A stretch of 64,000 bases of DNA, taken from the NCBI RefSeq assembly GCF_036346855.1, contig NZ_CP107841.1, positions 930,001 to 994,000 of the forward strand. The letters run 5' to 3'. Source of the stretch: Streptomyces europaeiscabiei. Its GTDB lineage: Bacteria; Actinomycetota; Actinomycetes; Streptomycetales; Streptomycetaceae. The position numbers and the translations under genes were made by a program. Each line of letters starts with the position of its first letter. Within the stretch, counting starts at the first letter, position 1. The notes beneath the pieces were generated by a model that saw nothing but the letters and a program-made list of their open reading frames with translations, was not told the DNA's origin and made no database searches. Below, piece after piece: positions 7,910-15,529 of this stretch.

Positions 7910-9070
7910 ATGAGCGACCGTATGACCGCGCCCTGGGGCGAGTACACCCTGGCCCGCTTCCCCGAGAACCCCCGTGACCAGCTGCGCGCCTGGGACGCGT
8001 CCGACGCGTATCTGCTGCGCCACCTCGCGGAGAGCGGGACGCCGTTGGACGGCACGGTCGTGGTCGTCGGGGACCGCTGGGGTGCGCTGACCACCGCGCT
8101 GGCCGCGTACGGGCCGACGCAGATCACCGACTCGCTCCTGAGCCGGGAGGCGACGCGGGCGAACCTGGAGCGGATTGGCGTCGCGGCCGACACGGTACGG
8201 CTGCTCACCACCCGGGACACGCCCCCGGACCGCGTCGACGTGCTGCTCGTCCGGGTCCCCAAGAGCCTCGCGCTCCTGGAGGACCAGCTGCACCGGCTCG
8301 CGCCCGCCGTGCACGAGGGCACGGTCGTGATCGGCACCGGGATGGTCAAGGAGATCCACACCTCCACGCTCAAGCTCTTCGAGCGGATCCTCGGCCCCAC
8401 CCGCACCTCGTTCGCCCAGCAGAAGGCGCGGCTGATCCTCTGCACCCCGGATACGAGGATCCTTGCGGCGCGGGGCAGGGATCCATGGCCTTACAGCTAT
8501 CAACTGCCTGGCGACATCGGCCTGTTGGCGGGGCGGACCGTCATCAACCACGCGGGCGTGTTCTGCGCCGACCGACTGGACATCGGCACCCGCTTCTTCC
8601 TGCGGCATCTGCCGAAGAACCCTGGTGGCGGACGCGTCGTCGATCTGGGATGCGGCAACGGTGTGGTCGGTACGGCGGTCGCACTGGCCGATCCGGACGC
8701 CGAGGTGGTGTTCGTCGACGAGTCCTACCAGGCGGTGGCCTCGGCGGAGGCGACGTACCGGGCGAACCGGCCGGACTCCGACGGCAGAGCCGAGTTCCTG
8801 GTCGGCGACGGGCTGGAGACGTTCCCGCCGGGGAGTGTCGATCTCGTCCTCAACAACCCGCCGTTCCACTCCCACCAGGCGACGACCGACGCCACGGCCC
8901 GGCGGATGTTCACCGGGGCGCGGCGGGCGCTGCGGCCGGGCGGTGAACTGTGGGTGGTCGGCAACCGCCATCTGGCCTATCACGTGACGCTGCGACGGAT
9001 CTTCGGCAACAGTGAAGTCGTCGCGAGTGACGCCAAGTTCGTGGTGCTGAAGGCGGTCAGGCGGGGTTAG
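7910..9070 (+). CDS. RlmG/RsmC-like rRNA guanine-N2 methyltransferase
   Basis: 386 residues with the two-domain layout of RlmG/RsmC: a degenerate N-terminal Rossmann domain (1-200) and an active C-terminal one with the SAM loop VVDLGCGNGVVG (243-254) and the catalytic NPPFH (316-320) typical of N2-guanine methylation. It probably modifies 23S or 16S rRNA, using SAM as donor. The start ATG follows directly from the divergent alkB-like gene, and the 3' end overlaps the convergent AraC gene by 14 bases. The exact target base cannot be read from sequence. Confidence 0.88.
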   Translation: MSDRMTAPWGEYTLARFPENPRDQLRAWDASDAYLLRHLAESGTPLDGTVVVVGDRWGALTTALAAYGPTQITDSLLSREATRANLERIGVAADTVRLLTTRDTPPDRVDVLLVRVPKSLALLEDQLHRLAPAVHEGTVVIGTGMVKEIHTSTLKLFERILGPTRTSFAQQKARLILCTPDTRILAARGRDPWPYSYQLPGDIGLLAGRTVINHAGVFCADRLDIGTRFFLRHLPKNPGGGRVVDLGCGNGVVGTAVALADPDAEVVFVDESYQAVASAEATYRANRPDSDGRAEFLVGDGLETFPPGSVDLVLNNPPFHSHQATTDATARRMFTGARRALRPGGELWVVGNRHLAYHVTLRRIFGNSEVVASDAKFVVLKAVRRG

Positions 9071-9854
9071 CGGCTCCTGCCGGGAACGTGGCCCCTCTCA
9101 GGGCGCGCGGCGAGGCGCCCAGCTCCCGGCGGCAGGCCTTGTTGAAGGCCTGGAGGTCGGGGATGCCGACGGAGGCGGCCACGGCTGGGATGGACAGGGT
9201 CGTGGCCCGGAGCAGATGGTGGGCGCGTTCGAGTCTGCGGCGGCGGACGTAGGCAACGACCGTGCCGCCCGTCTCGGCGTGGAACAGCCGGGTCAGGTGG
9301 TTGTGGGAGACACCGGCCACGCGGGCCACCTCCGGGATGGTGAGCGGGGCGGCCAGGTGAGCCTCGATGTGGGCGATGGCGGTGGTGACCGCCGGGTGCG
9401 GACCGGTGCCCGCGGTGGCGGGCGGGGTCAGATGGGCGACGCGCCACAGGGTGGTCCAGATCTCGGCCCGGGTACGGTCGGGCTCGCTCGGGGCGGCGGC
9501 CACGGCCTGGAGCAACAGCCCGGTGAGGCCGGGGAGTTCGGGTCCGGCGTCCTGTACGACCGGAACCGTGCGGGAGGGTCCGGCCGGGGCGATGCGCAGA
9601 TGGGCGAAGAGGTGTTCGGAGCGGCCCCGGTAGCGGTAGCGGACCGTGGTGCCGGGCGGTACGAGGCTGACCCGCCCGGGGCGGATGGGGTGGGCCGTGC
9701 CGTCGACGGTCAGTTCGGCCTCGTACTGATAGAGGTGCAGCTGCCACAGTTCCGGCAGCCGGAACACGTCCGTGCTGCTCGCCACGCCGTGCACGCCGAC
9801 ACCGATGAGGGCGACGACCGGCGGCTCACCGAGGTGGATCTCCGTCTCCCGCAT
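9057..9854 (-). CDS. AraC-family transcriptional regulator
   Basis: 265 residues from the ATG at 9854. The N-terminal part (about 10-105) is a cupin-like sensor with HLYQYEAELTVDGTAHPIRPG and SLVPPGTTVRYRYRGRSEHLF. The C-terminal 100 residues carry two helix-turn-helix motifs: LTIPEVARVAGVSHNHLTRLF, and the second in LSIPAVAASVGIPDLQAFNKA with the usual FNKACRRELGASPRALR tail. A longer open frame upstream reads through the 35-bp minisatellite and is not real. The overlap with the convergent methyltransferase gene means the two transcripts meet. The ligand is unknown, though cupin-type AraC proteins commonly sense sugars. Confidence 0.88.
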   Translation of the reverse strand: MRETEIHLGEPPVVALIGVGVHGVASSTDVFRLPELWQLHLYQYEAELTVDGTAHPIRPGRVSLVPPGTTVRYRYRGRSEHLFAHLRIAPAGPSRTVPVVQDAGPELPGLTGLLLQAVAAAPSEPDRTRAEIWTTLWRVAHLTPPATAGTGPHPAVTTAIAHIEAHLAAPLTIPEVARVAGVSHNHLTRLFHAETGGTVVAYVRRRRLERAHHLLRATTLSIPAVAASVGIPDLQAFNKACRRELGASPRALRGATFPAGAANPA

Positions 9855-9972
9855 GACCGGAAAAATAGCAGTGACGGGCGTCACACTCCGACCCCGGAGG
9901 TCGCACCTCGCAAGACGGTCACATTCCCACGCGGCACGAACCCGTACAGACTGCCGCACAGGCTCGTACGGG

Positions 9973-10147
9973 CTGCCACGCAGACTCGGGCACCCGGCTC
10001 GCACCGGCCGCCACGCAGACTCGCGCACCCGGCTCGCACCGGCCGCCACGCAGACTCGCGCACCCGGCTCGCACCGGCCGCCACGCAGACTCGCGCACCC
10101 GGCTCGCACCGGCCGCCACGCAGACTCGCGCACCCGGCTCGCACCGG
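9973..10147. repeat. 35-bp tandem repeat (minisatellite), five copies
   Basis: Four identical 35-bp units run at 10008-10042, 10043-10077, 10078-10112 and 10113-10147. Each begins CCGCCACGCAGACTCGCGCA. A fifth unit (9973-10007) with two differences precedes them, and a weaker sixth-like stretch (from about 9938) contains GTACAGACTGCCGCACAGGC. The period is not a multiple of three, so it is not a protein repeat. It fills the gap between the AraC gene and the aldolase gene, ending four bases before the aldolase stop codon. Confidence 0.95.
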
Positions 10148-10151
10148 CCTC

Positions 10152-11048
10152 CTACGCGGGTGGGGCGGCCTCTTCCGTCCGCAGGACGCCGATGAGGCGG
10201 GCCACCGTGTCCGCCATCGCCGCCCGGCCCGCCGTGAGGTACTTGCGCGGGTCCACCACCTCGGGGCGGGCGGTGAGGTACTCCCGGATCGCGCCGGTCA
10301 GCGCGATGTTGAGCGCGGTGCCGATGTTGACCTTCGCGATGCCGCCCGCGACGGCCGTGCGCAGTTCGTCGTCCGGGACGCCGGAGGAGCCGTGCAGGAC
10401 GAGAGGGACGTCCAGGGCACCGGCCAGCCGTTTCAGGAGGACGTGGTCGAGGGCCGCGGTGCGGGTGGTCATCGCGTGCGAGCTGCCGATGGCGACGGCG
10501 AGCGCGTCCACGCCCGAGTCGGCCACGAAGGCCCGCGCCTCGTCGGGGTCGGTGCGGGCGCCGGGGGCGTGCGCGTCGAGCGGCGGTGCGCCGTTGTCGC
10601 CTCCCACCTGCACTGCGTCCTTCCCGCCCACCCGGCCCAGCTCTGCCTCGATCCACAGTCCTTGGCCGTGCGCCCACTGCACGGCGGCGTGCGTCGCGGC
10701 CAGGTTGTCCAGGTAGGGCAGGCGCGAGGCGTCGTACATCACGGAGCTGAACCCGGCGTCGGCTGCCCGGCGCAGCAGGTCGTCGCTCCGGACGTGGTCG
10801 AGGTGGAGGGCGACGGGCACGGCCGCCCGCTCGGCGGCGGCGGACGCGGCGCGGGCCAGCGGGAGCAGGTCCCCGTCGTGGAACCTGACCGCGTTCTCGC
10901 TGACCTGGAGGACGACCGGCGCGGCGGCGGCCTCGGCGCCCGCGACGACCGCCTCGACGTGCTCCAGGGTGATGACGTTGAACGCGGCCACCGCACAGTG
11001 CGCGGCGGCGGCCCCGGTGATCAGTTCACGGGTCGTCGTGAGCGGCAC
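10152..11048 (-). CDS. Class II fructose/tagatose-bisphosphate aldolase (KbaY/GatY type)
   Basis: 298 residues from a GTG at 11048 preceded by AGGAGG. Class II aldolases split a ketose 1,6-bisphosphate into dihydroxyacetone phosphate and a triose phosphate using zinc. The family signs are FNVITLEHVEAVVAGAEAA near the start, the metal-binding VALHLDHVRSDDLL, EAELGRVGGKDAV, AIGSSHAM and LVLHGSSGVPDDEL, with a NIGTALN phosphate loop. The length suits tagatose/fructose types. It follows the SIS-domain gene by 23 bases, forming an operon with amino-sugar character (compare aga/gat systems), so N-acetylgalactosamine-derived tagatose bisphosphate is a plausible substrate but is not proven. Confidence 0.88.
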   Translation of the reverse strand: MPLTTTRELITGAAAAHCAVAAFNVITLEHVEAVVAGAEAAAAPVVLQVSENAVRFHDGDLLPLARAASAAAERAAVPVALHLDHVRSDDLLRRAADAGFSSVMYDASRLPYLDNLAATHAAVQWAHGQGLWIEAELGRVGGKDAVQVGGDNGAPPLDAHAPGARTDPDEARAFVADSGVDALAVAIGSSHAMTTRTAALDHVLLKRLAGALDVPLVLHGSSGVPDDELRTAVAGGIAKVNIGTALNIALTGAIREYLTARPEVVDPRKYLTAGRAAMADTVARLIGVLRTEEAAPPA

Positions 11049-11071
11049 AACTCCTCCTGGTTCAGCCTGGT

Positions 11072-11962
11072 TCAGCGGTCGTTCGAATCGAGGATCACCG
11101 AACGCGTGAGGTGGCGCGGTCGGTCGGGGTCGAGTCCGCGGGCGGCGGCGACGGCGACGGCGAGGCGCTGGGCGCGGACCAGTTCGGCGAGCGGATCGAG
11201 CCCGCCGGCCACCCACACCCCGCCGGTCGCCCGTACCTGCTCGGCCAGCCCCTCGGGCGCCTCGCCCAGCATCCAGGTCACCGTCCCCTCGGTGGTGACG
11301 CTGATCGGGCCGTGCCGGTACTCCATCGCCGGGTAGGCCTCGCTCCACGCCAGCGCCGCCTCGCGCAACTTCAGCGCGGCCTCGTTGGCGAGGCCCACGG
11401 TCCAGCCCCGGCCGAGAAAGGTGAACTGGCTGCTGCCGACGAGGCCTTCGGGCAGGGGCTCCTCCAGCGCGGTGCGCGCGTCGGCGACGGCCGCCTCGGT
11501 GTGTCGGCCCAGGTTGGCACGCAGGAGAGTGAAGGCGGTCGTGGCGAAGCGGGTCTGCACGACGGACTTCTCGTCGGCGAAGCCCAGGACAATGACATCG
11601 TCCGCGGCCGCCATCACGGGGGTGCCCGGATCGGCGGTGATCGCCGTCGTACGGGTGCGGCCCCGCAGCGCGCCCAGCAGTTCCAGCACCTCGGTGGTGG
11701 TGCCGGAGCGGGTGAGGGCGACGACGCGGTCGTAGGCCCGCCCCAGGGGGAACTCCGAGGCCGCGAAGGCGTCCGTCTGCCCCAGACCGGTCCGTTCACG
11801 CAGCACGGCGGCGGCCTGCGCCATGAAGTACGACGTCCCACAGCCGACGAGCGCCACCCGCTCTCCCGGCGCCGGCAGGACCCCGGCGTGTTCCACCGCC
11901 TCGGCGGCCACCCGGGCCCAGCACTCGGGCTGGCTGTTCAGCTCGTCCTCGACGTGGGTCAT
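11072..11962 (-). CDS. SIS-domain sugar isomerase/deaminase (AgaS/GlmS-C like)
   Basis: 296 residues with two SIS domains, the fold that binds phosphosugars. The first has ERVALVGCGTSYFMAQAAA and LTRSGTTTEVLELL; the second has SQFTFLGRGWTVGLANEAALKLRE followed by AMEYRHGPISV, matching the sugar-isomerase half of GlmS and AgaS-type ketose/aldose deaminases. The glutaminase domain of GlmS is absent. ATG at 11962 with GGGGAGG upstream was preferred over a longer frame that runs into the intergenic operator. It heads the two-gene operon with the aldolase and is divergent from the DeoR regulator. Confidence 0.85.
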   Translation of the reverse strand: MTHVEDELNSQPECWARVAAEAVEHAGVLPAPGERVALVGCGTSYFMAQAAAVLRERTGLGQTDAFAASEFPLGRAYDRVVALTRSGTTTEVLELLGALRGRTRTTAITADPGTPVMAAADDVIVLGFADEKSVVQTRFATTAFTLLRANLGRHTEAAVADARTALEEPLPEGLVGSSQFTFLGRGWTVGLANEAALKLREAALAWSEAYPAMEYRHGPISVTTEGTVTWMLGEAPEGLAEQVRATGGVWVAGGLDPLAELVRAQRLAVAVAAARGLDPDRPRHLTRSVILDSNDR

Positions 11963-12063
11963 GCGGCCACCCTCCCCAGGAGACACGGACTGATGCTCTT
12001 TTCTGCAAGATATAGTCACCTTTCGAGCATCTTCAAGCAAGAGGATCGGCACGAGGAGGGCCC
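11963..12063. promoter_or_regulatory. Divergent promoter/operator region of the amino-sugar module
   Basis: A relatively AT-rich 100-bp gap separates the SIS gene and its DeoR regulator. It holds TCTTTTCTGCAAGATATAGT and CTTTCGAGCATCTTCAAGCA, with similar short blocks (TCTTTTCTGCAAGA versus GCATCTTCAAGCAAGA) repeated about 35 bp apart. DeoR proteins bind direct repeats of this kind, so it is the probable operator for both directions. Exact boxes cannot be fixed by eye. Confidence 0.45.
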
Positions 12064-12843
12064 ATGTCCCGCGACACCCGTTGGCAGACGCTGCTCGAAC
12101 TGCTCGTCGAGCGGGAGCGGCTGGACGTCGAGGAGATCGCCGTCGAGCTGGGTGTGTCCGCCGCGACGATCCGGCGCGACTTCGACCGGCTCGCGGAGCA
12201 GCAGATGCTCGTCCGTACCCGGGGCGGAGCGGTCGTGCACGGCGTCTCGTACGAGCTGCCGCTCCGCTACAGGACGGCGCGGCGGGCCACCGAGAAGCAA
12301 CGCATCGCGAAGGCCGTGGCGGATCTCGTCGCCCCCGGCGAGGCGGTCGGCCTGACCGGTGGCACGACCACCACCGAGGTCGCGCGGGCGCTGGCCGTAC
12401 GGGGTGATCTGGCGTCCGGCGCGCCCGCGCTGACCGTCGTCACGAACGCGCTCAACATCGCGAGCGAGCTGGCCGTGCGGCCCCAGTTCAAGATCGTGGT
12501 GACGGGCGGGGTGGCCCGCGCCCGGTCGTACGAACTCGTCGGCCCGCTCGCCGACGGCGTGCTCGACCGGATCACCCTGGACGTGGCCGTCCTCGGCGTG
12601 GTCGCCCTGGACGTGGTCCACGGCGCCGCCGCCCACGACGAGGCGGAGGCCGCCGTCAACCGGCTGCTGTGCGAGCGCGCCGGACGGGTCGTGGTCGCGG
12701 CCGACTCCAGCAAGCTGGGGAGGCGGGCCTTCGCCTGGATCTGCGCGGCCGAGTCGGTGGACACGCTGGTCACGGACTCGGCCGCGACGCCGGAGAGCGT
12801 GCGGCGCTTCGAGGAGGCCGGGGTGCGGGTCGTCGCCGTCTGA
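12064..12843 (+). CDS. DeoR-family transcriptional regulator
   Basis: 259 residues. The N-terminus is a DeoR helix-turn-helix (LDVEEIAVELGVSAATIRRDFDRL, then LVRTRGGAVV). The rest is the phosphosugar-sensing DeoRC domain with VGLTGGTTTTEVARAL, LTVVTNALNIASEL and VVAADSSKLGRRAFAWI. Such repressors respond to sugar phosphates. It faces the SIS-aldolase operon across a short intergenic operator, which makes it that operon's regulator by inference. Start ATG follows GGCACGAGGAGGGCCC. Confidence 0.9.
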   Translation: MSRDTRWQTLLELLVERERLDVEEIAVELGVSAATIRRDFDRLAEQQMLVRTRGGAVVHGVSYELPLRYRTARRATEKQRIAKAVADLVAPGEAVGLTGGTTTTEVARALAVRGDLASGAPALTVVTNALNIASELAVRPQFKIVVTGGVARARSYELVGPLADGVLDRITLDVAVLGVVALDVVHGAAAHDEAEAAVNRLLCERAGRVVVAADSSKLGRRAFAWICAAESVDTLVTDSAATPESVRRFEEAGVRVVAV

Positions 12844-12958
12844 GGGCGGGCGCCTGCGGCCCGGGAGTGTCATGTCCGTCCTGGAACCCGGGAGGGGTCG
12901 GGTCGGTCCCGTGGCACGGGAGCGTCGTGTCGCACCTGGAGCCCGGCAGGGCCTCGGG

Positions 12959-13963
12959 TCAGTCCTGGAGCCAAGGGGCCAGCAGGCCGCCCCGCTTCAG
13001 GGTGGTGAGGACGAGGGCGACGTCGATCGACGCCACCTCGCGGAGCCAGGGGGAGCGGGTGACGAAGTCGTGGAGGGCGGATTCGTCGGGAAACGCGGTG
13101 AGGATGAGCAGTTGGCGTTCGCCGGTGACGACGCTGGCGTAGCGGACATGGGCGGAATCGGCGAGGGCCGTCGTCACGGAGTCCACCTCGGCCGGGAGTG
13201 TGCGGGCCCGGAGGACGGCCTCGACCGGCAGTCCGAGCACGGCGGGTTCGATCACGGCGCGGATGCGGACCTTGCCCTCGCGCCGTAACGCGCCGAGGCG
13301 GCGTCTCGCGGTGGCCTCCGACACGCCCGAGATGCGCGCGAGTTCGTCGTAGGTGCGGCGCCCGTCCTCCCCGAGGGCATGCAGCAACAGCCGGTCGACG
13401 CGGGAGAGTTCGGGTGAGGCTCCGCCGGTCGGCAGGGGATCGGTGACCGGCGGCGACGCGGTGTCGGAGGGGTCCTCGCACTTCAGCGCGGCCATCTCGG
13501 CCTCGGTGAGGAGGCCCGCGTGCCACTCCCGGATCGTGCGGACGTGGCGCAACACCGGCAGGGTACGGGTCTCCACCACGCCCGGCAGCCCGGCGAGTTC
13601 GTCCAGTACCAGGCCCGCCAGCCGTTCGCGCGGCCAGCGCAGTTCCGCGAGGCAGTCCGGGGTGCCGGTGAGGACGTGGGCGAAGACGCAGTCGGGGCGG
13701 CGGGCCAGCGCGGTGGCGGTGACCCGGGCCCGGCCGGGGGCGCACCGGACACCGACCACCACACTGCGGCCGCGCATCGCCATCGCCCCGATCCGCACCA
13801 GGCCGGCCTCCAGCAGCCGGGTGCCCCGGCGGGCGACGGTCCGTTCGGGCTCGCCGAGGGCCGCCGCGATGCGGTGCCAGGCGGCCCGGCCGTCGATCTG
13901 CAGCGCGCTGATGATGCGCCGGTCCAGCGAATCCGTCACGGGACCGGTCTGCGGTGCGTCCAT
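12959..13963 (-). CDS. Lrp/AsnC-family regulator with duplicated HTH-RAM modules
   Basis: 334 residues, twice the normal Lrp length. The first module has LDRRIISALQIDGRAAWHRIAAALG and a ligand-binding RAM-like domain. The second has VDRLLLHALGEDGRRTYDELARISGVSEATARRRLGALRREG plus a second RAM domain ending ASIDVALVLTTLKRGGLLAP. Lrp proteins sense amino acids and control their transport and breakdown. It is divergent from the transporter-amidase pair, which it probably controls. The ATG at 13963 was chosen; longer frames upstream enter pyrimidine-rich intergenic DNA. Confidence 0.9.
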   Translation of the reverse strand: MDAPQTGPVTDSLDRRIISALQIDGRAAWHRIAAALGEPERTVARRGTRLLEAGLVRIGAMAMRGRSVVVGVRCAPGRARVTATALARRPDCVFAHVLTGTPDCLAELRWPRERLAGLVLDELAGLPGVVETRTLPVLRHVRTIREWHAGLLTEAEMAALKCEDPSDTASPPVTDPLPTGGASPELSRVDRLLLHALGEDGRRTYDELARISGVSEATARRRLGALRREGKVRIRAVIEPAVLGLPVEAVLRARTLPAEVDSVTTALADSAHVRYASVVTGERQLLILTAFPDESALHDFVTRSPWLREVASIDVALVLTTLKRGGLLAPWLQD

Positions 13964-14206
13964 CGGCCCCAGCCTATGGCGGATTCCGTCAACTCCGCAG
14001 GGGTTCTTGTTCCCTTCCGTCGCCGTGGCCCAGCCTGCCGTGAAGTGGAATCGCATGGTCCCGCACGGTCTCCCCGCCGTGCGGGCGCGTCCACCGTCCC
14101 TCTCGACCCCGTCCCTCTCGGCCCTCTGCCCACCGTCCCCCATGGCCCGTACGAGCCGCACGAACCCATGACTCCCGTAACTCCCCGATGTACGGAGATG
14201 GTTGAC

Positions 14207-15529
14207 GTGACCGTGACTCCCGGCAGTCCCCCACGTTCCGCCGCCACCGGCTCCACCGCGCCGACGCCCCTCCGGTCCTCCGGCACCCGGCGCGGCCGAT
14301 GGGCCCTCCTGGGTCCCGGGCTGGTGCTGGCCGCCGCGAGCGTGGGCGCGGGCGACATGGTGACGTCCCTCGCGGGCGCCGCCGGATACGGGATGGCGCT
14401 GATGTGGGCCATCGTCATCGGTGTCGTCCTCAAGTACGCGCTCACCGAGGCGGTGGGCCGCCTGTACCTGGCCACCGGACAGACCGTGATCGCGAGCCTG
14501 AAGTCGGCCGCCCGCTGGCTCCCGGCGGCGTTCATGCTGTTCGTCCTGGTGATCGGCCTGCTGTACGGGGCGGCGCTCAGCTCGGTGGCGTCCCTGGCGC
14601 TGTCCACGCTGTTCCCCGTGCTGCCGGTCAGGCCCGTCGGCGTGGTGATCGCGCTGGCGGCGGCCGCGGTCGTGTACGTCGGGCGGTACACGGTGTTCGA
14701 GCGGGTGATGAGCGTCTTCATGCTCGCCAAGTTCCTCGGCATGGCCGTCCTGGCGGTGGCCACGCTCGCCACCGCGGACGACCTTCCCGGTCTCCTCGGC
14801 ACGCTGCGCCCCAGGCTGCCGGAGGGTGACGTGGTGACGGTGCTCGCGTTGGTCGGCGGGGTGGGCGGGACGGCCGGGATCGCTTCGTACAGCTACTGGG
14901 TGCGGGAGAAGGGCTGGGCGGGCCGGAGCCGTCTGCGGATCATGCGGGCGGACTCGGCGGTGAGTTACGGCGTCACCCTGCTGTTCGTGCTGTGCACCAC
15001 GGTGGTGGGGACGGGCCTGCTCCATGGCACGGGCGGGAGCATCACCGGCAGCGACGGGCTGGCGGCGCTCGCGGATCCACTCGGCGCCGATCTGGGGTCG
15101 GTGGCGCGGGTGCTGTTCCTGGGGACGTTCTTCCTGGTGACCCTGAGCGCGCTCGTCGGCGGTTTCAACGGCCTGTGCTACCTGCTCGCCGACTCGCTGC
15201 GGGCGCTGCGCGGCATCCCCGACGCCGAGGCGGAGCCCCACATCGCACAGCGCGGCCGCCCGTTCCGCCTGTTCGTTCTCTACTGCGCCGTCACCGCGGT
15301 CGCCGTCACCTTCCTGGGCCGGCCGGTCCCGCTCGTCCTCACCTACGCCGCCGTCGGCTCGCTGATCCTGCCGCTGCTCGCGGGCGCGCTGCTGGTGCTG
15401 CTCAACCGCCGGAGCGTGGAGCCCGCGCTTCGCAACAACATCACCTCGAACGTGCTGCTGGGCGGATCCTTCGTGCTCTTCGGAGTCCTCGCGGTCGTCC
15501 AGCTCAAGAACTCCCTGGGAGGGGCGTGA
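14207..15529 (+). CDS. Nramp-like membrane transporter lacking the canonical metal motif
   Basis: 440 residues with about 11 membrane helices. The first, GRWALLGPGLVLAAASVGAGD, aligns with Nramp TM1, but the metal-binding DPGN is replaced by GAGD, and the TM6 'MPH'-like motif is absent (GGVGGTAGIASYSYWVREKG). The family normally moves divalent metals with protons; loss of these ligands suggests another substrate. Start GTG 14207 has ACGGAG nine bases upstream; in-frame ATGs at 14168 and 14198 are alternatives. Its stop overlaps the amidase start (GTGA), so the two proteins are made together, and a divergent Lrp regulator points to a nitrogenous substrate. Confidence 0.82.
   Translation: MTVTPGSPPRSAATGSTAPTPLRSSGTRRGRWALLGPGLVLAAASVGAGDMVTSLAGAAGYGMALMWAIVIGVVLKYALTEAVGRLYLATGQTVIASLKSAARWLPAAFMLFVLVIGLLYGAALSSVASLALSTLFPVLPVRPVGVVIALAAAAVVYVGRYTVFERVMSVFMLAKFLGMAVLAVATLATADDLPGLLGTLRPRLPEGDVVTVLALVGGVGGTAGIASYSYWVREKGWAGRSRLRIMRADSAVSYGVTLLFVLCTTVVGTGLLHGTGGSITGSDGLAALADPLGADLGSVARVLFLGTFFLVTLSALVGGFNGLCYLLADSLRALRGIPDAEAEPHIAQRGRPFRLFVLYCAVTAVAVTFLGRPVPLVLTYAAVGSLILPLLAGALLVLLNRRSVEPALRNNITSNVLLGGSFVLFGVLAVVQLKNSLGGA

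Noticed and set aside
9057..10133. 358-aa reading frame with repeated GASRVRESAWRPVRAG-like peptides before the AraC domain
   Set aside because: The repeats come from the 35-bp DNA minisatellite read out of frame; the AraC protein starts at 9854.
11070..11095. GTTCGAATCGAGG resembling the T-loop of a tRNA
   Set aside because: No acceptor stem or other arms; the bases belong to the C-terminus of the SIS-domain gene.
9216..11336. 706-aa plus-strand frame opposite AraC and aldolase genes
   Set aside because: Gly/Val/Asp-rich antisense shadow of real minus-strand genes.
12844..12958. Similar CCTGGAACCCGGGAGGG / CCTGGAGCCCGGCAGGG blocks between the DeoR and Lrp genes as a repeat family
   Set aside because: Two imperfect copies in a GC-rich convergent gap; may be chance, and no function can be read.
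12959..15241. 760-aa minus-strand frame covering the Lrp gene and running antisense through the transporter
   Set aside because: Only the last 334 residues are a real Lrp protein; the rest is shadow of the Nramp-like gene with Arg/His/Gln-rich composition.
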